Assembly: GCA_015484555.1 (NCBI GenBank)
Contig: WFMZ01000027.1
Span: 1 to 64,000, forward strand
DNA: 64,000 nt
DNA from: Hydrogenovibrio sp.
Lineage (GTDB): Bacteria > Pseudomonadota > Gammaproteobacteria > Thiomicrospirales > Thiomicrospiraceae
Direction: 5' to 3'
Shown: positions 38,203 through 46,773 of the stretch, one piece after another
How positions within the stretch are numbered: position 1 is the stretch's first letter
Layout of the letters: every line of letters starts with the position of its first letter
The notes under the pieces: model-generated
What the model was told of the DNA's origin: nothing
The model's input: only the letters and a program-made list of their open reading frames with translations
Databases searched by the model: none
Translations under genes and position numbers: made by a program

Positions 38203-39150
38203 ATGAGCTCCCAAAAAAACATCGATATTGCTAAAGACGTTTTTCAAATTCAAGCCGAGGCCATTGCGAACCTAAGCAATCAAATTGATGAGCAGTTTGA
38301 TGGTGCAGTAGCTGCCATTTTAAACAGTTCTGGCCGAGTCGTTATTTGTGGTATGGGTAAGTCGGGATTGATTGGTACCAAAATCATGGCCACCATGGCC
38401 AGTACCGGTACACCTTGTTTCTTCATGCACCCAGGTGAAGCTTTTCATGGTGATTTGGGCATGGTGACCCAACAAGATATTTTCATTGCCCTATCTAATT
38501 CTGGGGAAACTGAAGAAGTCATTAAGCTACTGCCTTTCTTAAAAGACAATGGCAATATTATTATTTCCATGACAGGAAACCCCACTTCTACCCTAGCAGA
38601 CAACTCCCACTTTCATCTTAATATTGCCGTACCAAAAGAAGCCTGCCCATTACAGTTGGCACCCACTTCTTCAACCACCGCAACTCTTGTGATGGGAGAT
38701 GCTTTAGCAGTTGCCTTAATGGAAGCAAGAGACTTTCAGCCACAAGATTTTGCACGTTTTCATCCAGGTGGTAGCTTAGGCCGTAAATTATTGACCAAGG
38801 TTAAGCATGAAATGAAGTCTGAAAACCTTCCTTTCATTAGTGCTGAGGCTTCAGTTAAAGAGGTAATTCATACCATGACAGAAGGCCGTCTAGGACTTTG
38901 TATTGTCGGTGAGATGGGCGAAGGTATTATTACCGATGGTGATTTACGTCGTCACATGGAGCAAGATTTAGCAGGTATTATGTCTAAGACCGCGGGGGAT
39001 ATCATGTCTAAAAGCCCTTCTCACATTGATTGCAACGAAAAGCTTTCAGCCGCTGAAGATTTGATGAATACTCGTAAAATTACCTCACTATTGGTTAGTG
39101 ACCAGCAAAAAATTGTTGGCGTCATTCAAATTTACGATTTAAACAAATAA
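38203..39150 (+). CDS. kdsD: Arabinose-5-phosphate isomerase KdsD
   Basis: Converts ribulose 5-P to arabinose 5-P for Kdo synthesis. SIS domain with GMGKSGLIGTKIMATMASTGT and LSNSGETEEVIKLLP, then two CBS motifs (~205-315). 315 aa, normal for KdsD/KpsF/GutQ. Its place between pagL and waaA favours the KdsD assignment. Confidence 0.92.
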   Translation: MSSQKNIDIAKDVFQIQAEAIANLSNQIDEQFDGAVAAILNSSGRVVICGMGKSGLIGTKIMATMASTGTPCFFMHPGEAFHGDLGMVTQQDIFIALSNSGETEEVIKLLPFLKDNGNIIISMTGNPTSTLADNSHFHLNIAVPKEACPLQLAPTSSTTATLVMGDALAVALMEARDFQPQDFARFHPGGSLGRKLLTKVKHEMKSENLPFISAEASVKEVIHTMTEGRLGLCIVGEMGEGIITDGDLRRHMEQDLAGIMSKTAGDIMSKSPSHIDCNEKLSAAEDLMNTRKITSLLVSDQQKIVGVIQIYDLNK

Positions 39151-39179
39151 ACCGTGTTAATTAAACGAGACCTTTAGTC

Positions 39180-40484
39180 ATGAATTTATTAGGGTATCGC
39201 TTACTCATCTTTATGGCGCTGCCTCTTTTTGCCTACGCAGCTTTTAAGCGTTGCCAGAAGGCTAAAGCCCAAAAAAATATTCCTAATATCAAACAGTGCT
39301 TTGGCAGTCGATTTGGGTTGAACAACACCCTTTTTGAAAAAGGTGGTATCTGGATTCATGCCGTGTCGGTCGGTGAAACCCGTTCTACCTTCCCTTTAAT
39401 TTCGGCTCTTAAACAACAATACCCAAACCTACCTATTACCTTGACAAGCGGTTCTATTCAAGGCGCTATCCAGGCATTACAATTTAGCCCTGAGCCTATT
39501 CAGCACCAAATGATTCCTTACGATTACCCCTTTGCAATCAAACGGTTTTTAAACAAAATCCAGCCTCGCCTAGTGATTATGATCGAAACCGAGATTTGGC
39601 CAAACCTATATCAAGCTTGCCATAGCCAAGATATTCCACTGGTACTGGCCAATGCGCGCTTAAAAGACAAGTCGTTTCAGGCCTACCAAAAATATGCCTC
39701 CAAATTGGTTGTAAATGCCTTAAACCAAACTAAATTTATTGCCGCCCAGTTTCAGAAAGACGCGGATAACTTTCATTCTCTAGGGGTAGCTTCAGACCAT
39801 ATTCAGGTAATCGGTAATATTAAATCTGCCATTGAAATAGCACCTGACTTAGCAAAAGAAGCCCAAAACTTTATCGATAAACAAGGCTTAAATAATCGAT
39901 TTATTTGGGTCGCTGCCAGTACTCACGGCGCCATGAAAGCTTATGAAGCTGAAGAAGTTTTATTGCTAAAAGTACACCAAAAATTATTAGAAAAGATACC
40001 TAATGCCTTGCTTATTTTAGCGCCACGCCACCCAGAAAGATTTGCAGAAGTGGCTGATTTTATCCCTGCTGACAAGTTGGCAATTCGTTCAAAAAAACAA
40101 CCTATTACAGAACACACACAAGTCTATCTTGCCGATACGGTCGGAGAAATGATGACCTGGTTTAAGGTGAGCCAAGTAGCCTTTATTGGCGGCAGCCTGG
40201 TACCTTTCGGGGGACATAATATTTTAGAACCTACCGCATTGGGCAAGCCTACCTTATCTGGCCCACACGTTCAAAATCTACAAGCTTTGTTTAATGAGTT
40301 TATTGAAGAGGAAGCGGTGCTGATAGTAGAAGATGAAGTACAGTTAGCAGAGCAACTATATAGCTTAGCAACTGATACTGATTTTACAGAAATGATGCAT
40401 CAAAACGCAACTGTCTGCTTTCAAAAGCAAGGCGGAGCCTTAGACAAGCTAATGCCTTTACTGGCACCCTACTTAGAAAAATAA
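39180..40484 (+). CDS. waaA: Kdo transferase WaaA
   Basis: Adds Kdo to lipid IVA at the cytoplasmic face of the inner membrane. N-terminal membrane anchor YRLLIFMALPLFAYAAF; then WIHAVSVGETRSTFPLI with the essential Glu, YDYPFAIKRFLNKIQP, VIMIETEIWPNLYQAC, and the donor-site segment FIGGSLVPFGGHNILEPTALG. 434 aa, normal. Thirty bases separate it from kdsD. Convergent with hemN with only an 18-base gap and no evident terminator. Confidence 0.95.
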   Translation: MNLLGYRLLIFMALPLFAYAAFKRCQKAKAQKNIPNIKQCFGSRFGLNNTLFEKGGIWIHAVSVGETRSTFPLISALKQQYPNLPITLTSGSIQGAIQALQFSPEPIQHQMIPYDYPFAIKRFLNKIQPRLVIMIETEIWPNLYQACHSQDIPLVLANARLKDKSFQAYQKYASKLVVNALNQTKFIAAQFQKDADNFHSLGVASDHIQVIGNIKSAIEIAPDLAKEAQNFIDKQGLNNRFIWVAASTHGAMKAYEAEEVLLLKVHQKLLEKIPNALLILAPRHPERFAEVADFIPADKLAIRSKKQPITEHTQVYLADTVGEMMTWFKVSQVAFIGGSLVPFGGHNILEPTALGKPTLSGPHVQNLQALFNEFIEEEAVLIVEDEVQLAEQLYSLATDTDFTEMMHQNATVCFQKQGGALDKLMPLLAPYLEK

Positions 40485-40502
40485 CGTTAATTAAACAATT
40501 AT

Positions 40503-41900
40503 TTAGATGACTTTTGAAAAACGATTTTCAGTTTTACCTGATAAATAAGCATCAAAGACCATACAGATATTACGAATTAGCAAGCGTCCCGCGCTCGTGA
40601 CATAAATATCTTGATCCGTTATTTCAATCAAGCCATCTACTTGCATAGGTTGTAAAGCCGCCATTTCTTTCGCAAAGTATTCTTCAAATCGAATATTCCA
40701 CTGTGTATTAATAGTTGAAAAATTTAAATGAAAATGACTAATTAATCGAGTGATAATGTCGCGTCTTAGCTCATCATCTTCGGTTAAATACACGCCTCGG
40801 TAGACAGCTAACTCACCCGCATCAATCTTCTTATAATAATCATCTAGCCCCTTTTCATTTTGTGCATAGGTGTTATTAATTAATGAGATTGATGTCGCAC
40901 CCATGCCCACTAAGTCTGACTCTGCATGGGTGGAATAGCCTTGGAAGTTACGGTATAGCGTTTCATTTTGTTGTGCAATCGCCAGTTCATCATCTGGCTT
41001 GGCAAAGTGATCCATGCCGATATAGACATAACCTGCTTCAAGTAAGCGACTAGAAGCGGCGTGTAAAATAGCCAACTTCTCATCTGCTGTCGGCATATCT
41101 TCTTCTTTCATTTTTTTCTGGGTCGGAAAGAGACTTGGCATGTGTGCATAGTTGAAAATAGAAAAACGATCTGCACCAGCCTCAATCACACTGTTCAGCG
41201 TCTTTAAAAACCCTGCTTCGGTTTGCTTTGGCAGACCATAAATTAGGTCAACATTAACAGACAAAAAACCGGCTTCTTTTGCCGCAGATAAGACTTCAAA
41301 CGTTTCTGCTTCGGTTTGAATACGATTAATCGCTTTTTGTACTGCTGGGTCAAAATCTTGTACACCCAAACTCATACGGTTAAAGCCTAGCTCTCGTAGC
41401 AACAATACACTTTCACGATTGGCTTCACGCGGGTCTATTTCAATAGAGTATTCACCCGAATCATCATCATACAAATTAAAGTGTTCGCGCGTTTTAGTCA
41501 TTAAGGCGCGCATTTCATCCATATTAATAAAGGTTGGTGTACCGCCACCCCAGTGAAGTTGATCGACGATTCTATCTTTACCAAACAAGGCGGCTTGAAT
41601 TTCAATTTCTTTAAACAAGCGTTCTAAATAAGGCGCAGCTTTGCTTCTATCACGCGTCCAAACTTTATTACAGGCACAGAAGAAGCAAATGGTATCGCAA
41701 AAAGGAATGTGGAAATACAAAGACAAATTTCGTCCCGACTGATTGCTTCGCTCTACGGCAGAAACATAGTCTTTTTTAGTGAATTTTTCGTCAAATTCTA
41801 AAGCGGTTGGGTAAGAGGTATATCTTGGACCAGATTGGTTGTAACGCTTAATAAGATCTTCATCGAAAGAAATAGAAGCTGTTGGGTCGATTGATTTCAC
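40503..41900 (-). CDS. hemN: Oxygen-independent coproporphyrinogen III oxidase HemN
   Basis: Radical SAM enzyme of anaerobic haem synthesis. The SAM cluster motif is YFHIPFCDTICFFCAC (CxxxCxxC plus the extra Cys); SGPRYTSYPTALEF, HWGGGTPTF and GLPKQTEAGF are characteristic. 465 aa, the length of true HemN rather than the shorter HemW. No FNR-like TTGAT-N4-ATCAA box is visible upstream. Confidence 0.95.
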   Translation of the reverse strand: MKSIDPTASISFDEDLIKRYNQSGPRYTSYPTALEFDEKFTKKDYVSAVERSNQSGRNLSLYFHIPFCDTICFFCACNKVWTRDRSKAAPYLERLFKEIEIQAALFGKDRIVDQLHWGGGTPTFINMDEMRALMTKTREHFNLYDDDSGEYSIEIDPREANRESVLLLRELGFNRMSLGVQDFDPAVQKAINRIQTEAETFEVLSAAKEAGFLSVNVDLIYGLPKQTEAGFLKTLNSVIEAGADRFSIFNYAHMPSLFPTQKKMKEEDMPTADEKLAILHAASSRLLEAGYVYIGMDHFAKPDDELAIAQQNETLYRNFQGYSTHAESDLVGMGATSISLINNTYAQNEKGLDDYYKKIDAGELAVYRGVYLTEDDELRRDIITRLISHFHLNFSTINTQWNIRFEEYFAKEMAALQPMQVDGLIEITDQDIYVTSAGRLLIRNICMVFDAYLSGKTENRFSKVI

Positions 41901-41973
41901 ACGAATTCCTTTTTATTTTAGAGGCGCAGTGTAGCAAAGAAGCACGAGACAATAGACAGAGTTAACAACAGTC

Positions 41974-42453
41974 TTAATCTATATCAATCACTTTTTGGCA
42001 AATAGGAGAAGCCACATCAATGGTTTGATATTGCATTTGATGCCCACCATTTTGTTGGGCTAAAGCCAACTCACTAAATAAAAAATCTTTAACTTCTTCA
42101 AAAGGCATTTTTAAACCTGCCCAGTAACTAATCGCCCCACAGCTAATGGTAAGTTCGCCATTCGTTGCCTGACCAATGCTCTCTTTAAAACGGTCTGCTA
42201 ACACCAAAATTCCTTTTGAATGTCGGCTTAAAGATTTAATAATAAATTGCTTACCGCTCATATAATACAAGGCATCTTCAACACGCGCTCCCTGCTTCAC
42301 ACAGTTAGCAATGATATCTATTTGCGCTTCAGAAACATCATCTTGATCAATTTCAAGCACCAATAGCTCGACCCAAAAGTCATAACGCGCTGCAAAGGCG
42401 GCGCTACGGGGTAACTCTAAATCAAATACGGTTGAATCTAAAAAGCCTTCCAT
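41974..42453 (-). CDS. Stand-alone degenerate GGDEF-like protein
   Basis: 159 aa. The order of elements follows a GGDEF domain: RSAAFAARYDFWVELLVLEIDQDDV (first strand and Asp), an intermediate helix, then YYMSGKQFIIKSL where RxGGDEF should be, ILVLADRFKESIGQ, LTISCGAIS, and LFSELALAQQNGGHQMQ. The GG(D/E)EF signature is replaced by SGKQF, so cyclase activity is not expected. It may be a sensor, scaffold or nucleotide-binding remnant. It is located between rlmKL and hemN on the same strand. The family call is from pattern only. Confidence 0.5.
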   Translation of the reverse strand: MEGFLDSTVFDLELPRSAAFAARYDFWVELLVLEIDQDDVSEAQIDIIANCVKQGARVEDALYYMSGKQFIIKSLSRHSKGILVLADRFKESIGQATNGELTISCGAISYWAGLKMPFEEVKDFLFSELALAQQNGGHQMQYQTIDVASPICQKVIDID

Positions 42454-42473
42454 GATTATGCCTACCTTGTTAC

Positions 42474-44687
42474 TTAGTCTTGCTTAGTAATGACCCACCC
42501 CTGGTGAATTTTGGCTTTACGCTTAAAATCCATTGGCATGGTTCTTTGGGTGATGTTTTCTACATCGTATGCGTTCAAAGCCTCTTCATCAAGTTTAAAT
42601 TTACGCATATTGGTAGAAAAAACTAACTTTCCGTTTGAAGAAAGCAATGACATTGCTTTTAAAATCAAATCGATATGGTCTCGTTGAATATCTAAAGTGC
42701 CTTCCATTCGCTTTGACGTCGAGAAAGAAGGCGGGTCTAAGAACACAACATCAAATTTTGGTCTGCTAGTGTCAGGCAAGGCAGATTGTTCATCCAACCA
42801 TTCAATGACATTTACTTGTTCTAAACGGTGTTGACGTTCATCAATATCATTGTTCATGAAGTTGTGCTTTGCCCAATACAAATAGGTCTTCGACATATCT
42901 AAACTTAAACTAGATTTACAACCCATATTCGCCGCTTGTGCCGTGGCGGTTGCGGTATAACAGAATAAGTTAAGCAAGCTTTTACCGCTACTTAAAGTGC
43001 CCACTTCTTTACGAATATCACGGTGATCTAAGAAAAGACCTGTGTCTAAATAATCGGTAAAGTTAACGCGTAACCTGGTTTGGTTCTCAACCACGGTAAA
43101 GTAGTTTTTTTGCTCATCAAGTTGCTCATACTGGTCATTACCCTTTTGACGAGAACGAACTTTAAAAACAATCCTATCCGCAGGTACACCAAAAGCTTTT
43201 GGCAAGGCTGAAACGGCTTCATATAAACGACGTTTGGCCTTAGTTGGGTTCACTGTTTTGGGTGGCGCATATTCTGCCACTACAACCCAGCGCCCTGACT
43301 CTTCTGTTTCGTAAATATCCATCGCCAGTGCATATTCAGGAATATCTGCATCATAAACACGGTAGGCATTAATATCATTCTTTTTCACCCAAGACTTTAA
43401 ACCCTTTAGGTTTTTCTTAATGCGGTTGGCCACCATTTTAGCATTATCAGATTCAGACAACTCAGGCTGTAATCTTGCTAACTGGCTCACCAAGTTACCC
43501 GCTACTTGCATTGCTGGCTGGCGATATAATTCAGGTTCAATGTCTAGTCTAAATAGCTTACATTCCATTGTACCATTGGCAAAATCGTGTGAACGCTTGG
43601 CTTTCAAACCTAAATACAGTCCTAGCTCTGGGTGACAGGTTAATACCGCCGCCTTCCAACCTTCAAACTCTAGCTTGAAATAGTCACCAAGGTGCATGTA
43701 GACTTGTTTAACTTCTTCTACTTCACCTAAACGTTCACCATAAGGCGGGTTGGTGACAATTAAGCCCTTAGGCCAATCGCCCCATTTTCTACCCTGCTCA
43801 ATCGACATTTGTTTAATATCAATAATATCGCCATAACCTGCATTTTCAATGGCTTCTTCCGCAATATCTAATGACTTATGAGATAAATCTGAACCAAAAA
43901 TCTCTGGCAAGGTTCTTAGCCCTTCAGCTTCACGTGCATCGGCTTCTTCAATTAGCTTTTGCCATAAAATATCATCATGGCTTTTCCAGCGGTTCAAAGC
44001 CATTAATTCAGACTTCATAATACCTGGTGCACAGTCAGAGGCAATCATCGCCGCTTCAATTAGAAAGGTTCCCGACCCACACATAGGGTCATAAAATACG
44101 CCGCCATTCTTGGCTATTTCAGGCCAGTTGGCTCTTAATAATATCGCGGCTGCTACGTTTTCTTTTAGAGGCGCCACCACCTGTTGACCTTCACGGTAAC
44201 CACGCTGGTGCAAACTGTGACCGGTTAGGTCAATACTTAAGGTTAATTGCTGGCGATTTAAGTGAGCGTGTACTTTTAAATCTGGGAATTCAGTATCAAT
44301 ATCAGGTCGGCTATCGAAATGCTCTCTAAAGTAATCAACAATGCCATCTTTCACTTTTAAAGCACCAAAGTGACTATGGGTAATGCCTAGACCTTGCCCT
44401 GAAAAACTGACAGAAAAAGTGCTGTTAACGTCTAAATGTTTCGACCAGTCTATGTTCATTACTTGCTGCGTTAAATCATCTTGATCTTCTAACTCAGTAT
44501 CCAGCACAATATAGTAAATATGATTCGCCAAGCGTGACCACAAGCAAGCACGATAACCGACCTCTAAATCACCTTCAAAGGTAGCGCCCGTTGGTTGCAT
44601 CTTAACGTCAGTGGCACCAAACCCCATCAATTCTTCTCGTAAAAGTTCTGGTAAACCTTTGGGGGTGGTAGCAAAAAACTGGCTCAT
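42474..44687 (-). CDS. rlmKL: Bifunctional 23S rRNA methyltransferase RlmKL
   Basis: Methylates G2445 (N2) and G2069 (N7) of 23S rRNA. Order: THUMP domain (~45-160), RlmL methyltransferase with DPMCGSGTFLIEAA and VTNPPYGERLG, then the RlmK half with LFLDHRDIRKEVGTL and VFLDPPSFSTSKRMEGTL. 737 aa, slightly longer than E. coli. Its last codons (KIHQGWVITKQD) correspond to a copy of the dispersed repeat; the family C-terminus has a similar IHxxWxI motif. Confidence 0.95.
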   Translation of the reverse strand: MSQFFATTPKGLPELLREELMGFGATDVKMQPTGATFEGDLEVGYRACLWSRLANHIYYIVLDTELEDQDDLTQQVMNIDWSKHLDVNSTFSVSFSGQGLGITHSHFGALKVKDGIVDYFREHFDSRPDIDTEFPDLKVHAHLNRQQLTLSIDLTGHSLHQRGYREGQQVVAPLKENVAAAILLRANWPEIAKNGGVFYDPMCGSGTFLIEAAMIASDCAPGIMKSELMALNRWKSHDDILWQKLIEEADAREAEGLRTLPEIFGSDLSHKSLDIAEEAIENAGYGDIIDIKQMSIEQGRKWGDWPKGLIVTNPPYGERLGEVEEVKQVYMHLGDYFKLEFEGWKAAVLTCHPELGLYLGLKAKRSHDFANGTMECKLFRLDIEPELYRQPAMQVAGNLVSQLARLQPELSESDNAKMVANRIKKNLKGLKSWVKKNDINAYRVYDADIPEYALAMDIYETEESGRWVVVAEYAPPKTVNPTKAKRRLYEAVSALPKAFGVPADRIVFKVRSRQKGNDQYEQLDEQKNYFTVVENQTRLRVNFTDYLDTGLFLDHRDIRKEVGTLSSGKSLLNLFCYTATATAQAANMGCKSSLSLDMSKTYLYWAKHNFMNNDIDERQHRLEQVNVIEWLDEQSALPDTSRPKFDVVFLDPPSFSTSKRMEGTLDIQRDHIDLILKAMSLLSSNGKLVFSTNMRKFKLDEEALNAYDVENITQRTMPMDFKRKAKIHQGWVITKQD
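42493..42518 (-). repeat. Dispersed repeat copy inside the 3' end of rlmKL
   Basis: ACCCACCCCTGGTGAATTTTGGCTTT matches the CACC variant of the consensus with one base changed in the T run. It is translated on the minus strand as AKIHQGWV. Confidence 0.65.
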
Positions 44688-44777
44688 GGCTAAAGTCCTG
44701 ATAAATAAAAGCCTATTTTACTTCATTCATGCCACTTACTTTTGTAAAATGGAAAACAATCCACTTGAATTTACATC

Positions 44778-46007
44778 ATGAATACTTTAAAAAAATCTAT
44801 TATCACCAGTATCCTTTTTTTCTGCACGCTAAATAGTGTCCAAACTTGGGCTGATACTTCGCAGAAAGAAGAAGCCAGCTTCCAAATTTGGCTAGATAAC
44901 TTCAAGGTGAATGCCAGCGCACAAGGTATTAGTGATGAAACGCTAAACCGTGCTTTCAAAGGCATCACGCTTAATGAAAAGGTCCTAGAATTAGACCGTC
45001 GTCAACCTGAGTTTTCTAGCACCTTCTGGCAATATTTTAATCGTGCTGTCACCGAATGGCGCGTTAAAAAAGGTCAAGAGTTGCTTCAAAAAAACCAAGC
45101 TTTGTTAACCGAAGTAACCAAAAAATACGGTGTCCCTGAAAGAATTCTGGTGGCTTTTTGGGGTATGGAAACCAACTATGGTAGCTACACAGGCAATACA
45201 CCCACTATTCAAGCTTTAGCCACCTTGGCTTACGACCCTCGTCGTCGTACGTTTTTTAGCCATGAGCTTATTAGCGCTTTAAAGGTAATCGAAAAAGGCT
45301 ATGTTACCCCCACTAAAATGCAAGGTTCTTGGGCAGGTGCTGTTGGCCAATGCCAATTCATGCCCAGTAATTATTTAAGATATGCCGTTGATGGCGATGG
45401 TGATGGCAAGAAAGATTTATGGCATAGCCAAGCCGATATTTTTCACTCTATGGGTAACTTTTTACAGCAACTAGGCTGGGAAAAAGAAGTTAACTGGGGC
45501 AGAGAAGTTAAGTTGCCTAAACACTTCAACCTAGCCATGGCCGATGGTAAACAACAACGTTCGCTTGATGAATGGCGTAAATTAGGCATTAAACTGGCCG
45601 ATGGACGAGAGATTCCACACAGCGAGATGCCTATTCAAGCGGCTTTATTATTGCCTTACGATTACCGCGGGCCGGCTTTCTTGGTTTACCACAACTTCTT
45701 TGTCATTAAAAAATGGAATAACTCAACCAACTATGCGCTGGCTGTGGGGCACTTAGCTGACCGACTTATTGGGCGTGCTCCCTTAAGTAAAAAACAGCCT
45801 AAAAATGATAAAGCCATGACTCGTGAGCAGGTTAAAGAGCTACAAGAAAGGTTAACCGTTGAAGGGTATAACGTCGGCAAACCAGATGGTGTAGCGGGTA
45901 GCAAAACACGAACCGGGCTTAGAGCTTACCAGGCTAAGAAAGGCTTACCTATTGATGGTTATCCTTCTGTTCGTATGCTAACCATATTACAACAAAACCA
46001 ACATTAG
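44778..46007 (+). CDS. mltB: Lytic murein transglycosylase, MltB family
   Basis: Cleaves peptidoglycan glycan strands to 1,6-anhydro products. Signal peptide NTLKKSIITSILFFCTLNSVQTWA without a lipobox Cys, so a soluble periplasmic form. Catalytic Glu in FWGMETNYGSYTG; AGAVGQCQFMPSNYLRYAVDGDGDGKKDLW is the family core. The C-terminus (~345-409) is a peptidoglycan-binding domain 1 (VKELQERLTVEGYNVGKPDGV, GLRAYQAKKGLPIDGYPS). The combination fits the SLT_2 plus PG_binding_1 subfamily. Confidence 0.9.
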   Translation: MNTLKKSIITSILFFCTLNSVQTWADTSQKEEASFQIWLDNFKVNASAQGISDETLNRAFKGITLNEKVLELDRRQPEFSSTFWQYFNRAVTEWRVKKGQELLQKNQALLTEVTKKYGVPERILVAFWGMETNYGSYTGNTPTIQALATLAYDPRRRTFFSHELISALKVIEKGYVTPTKMQGSWAGAVGQCQFMPSNYLRYAVDGDGDGKKDLWHSQADIFHSMGNFLQQLGWEKEVNWGREVKLPKHFNLAMADGKQQRSLDEWRKLGIKLADGREIPHSEMPIQAALLLPYDYRGPAFLVYHNFFVIKKWNNSTNYALAVGHLADRLIGRAPLSKKQPKNDKAMTREQVKELQERLTVEGYNVGKPDGVAGSKTRTGLRAYQAKKGLPIDGYPSVRMLTILQQNQH

Positions 46008-46245
46008 ATTCATTTGAGTAGTGATGGGTAAAGGTATGATGAAATTAACCCTAGAAGGTCAGGTAAAACTTACTAACAGCAATACACAAGGGTTTCCACC
46101 TGCCTACCTATTTTGGAAATTAATGGCACAGACACAAAAAAACCAAAACTGCCTACTTAAGCAAAAGCGTACTGCACTGCCTTTGCCTAAATAGACTGGT
46201 TTTGGTTTTAAAGTTGGTTTATTAGCAAGCTTATTCCAAATAGGC

Positions 46246-46767
46246 TTAAGCGTTCGACTCTTCCTTAGCTTGCTTACCTTGTTTTGGTTTCACAAAAAAC
46301 TCACTGTAAATTAACAATACCGCACCTAATGAGATAGCAATGTCTGCCACATTAAAGGTGGCGTAATGCCAACTGCCAATATAGAAATCAATAAAGTCGG
46401 TTACCTTGCCAAATAAGACTCGGTCAATAACGTTACCCAATGCCCCACTTAAAATTAAGTTAATCGCGAAAACTTCTGCCGTCCACTTAGCAGGTAACTT
46501 TCTTAACCAGAAAATTAACACACCACTAATACTTAAGGCTAAAGCGGCAAAAAACCATCTTTGCCAGCCTCCCATGTCCGCTAAAAAGCTGAAGGCTGCG
46601 CCTTCATTATAAATAAGCGTCATATTCAAATAAGGCATGATAGCAACGGGTTCAGCAAAGGTTAAATAGCTGTTGGCCAAATACTTTGTCAACTGATCTA
46701 AAATAATCAGTAACAAGGCGAACCAAAGTGTTTTAACCGCTGTTTGCATTAAAGAAGAAGGCATCAA
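46246..46767 (-). CDS. lspA: Prolipoprotein signal peptidase LspA
   Basis: Cleaves the signal peptide of diacylglyceryl-prolipoproteins. Four membrane segments; catalytic Asp residues in GALGNVIDRVLFGKVTDFIDFY and FNVADIAISLGAVLL, with NEGAAFSFLADMGGWQRWFF conserved. 173 aa, normal. Follows ileS by six bases, last gene of murJ-ribF-ileS-lspA. Confidence 0.95.
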   Translation of the reverse strand: MMPSSLMQTAVKTLWFALLLIILDQLTKYLANSYLTFAEPVAIMPYLNMTLIYNEGAAFSFLADMGGWQRWFFAALALSISGVLIFWLRKLPAKWTAEVFAINLILSGALGNVIDRVLFGKVTDFIDFYIGSWHYATFNVADIAISLGAVLLIYSEFFVKPKQGKQAKEESNA

Positions 46768-46773
46768 ACGACC

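Noticed and set aside
44771-44968. 65-aa minus-strand ORF overlapping mltB
   Set aside because: Shadow of the mltB signal peptide region in another frame; no independent support.
46036-46194. Possible 52-aa ORF (MMKLTLEGQVKLTNSN...) in the mltB-lspA gap
   Set aside because: Has a weak AAAGGT upstream, but composition is unremarkable, no family is recognised and no promoter or conservation can be shown.
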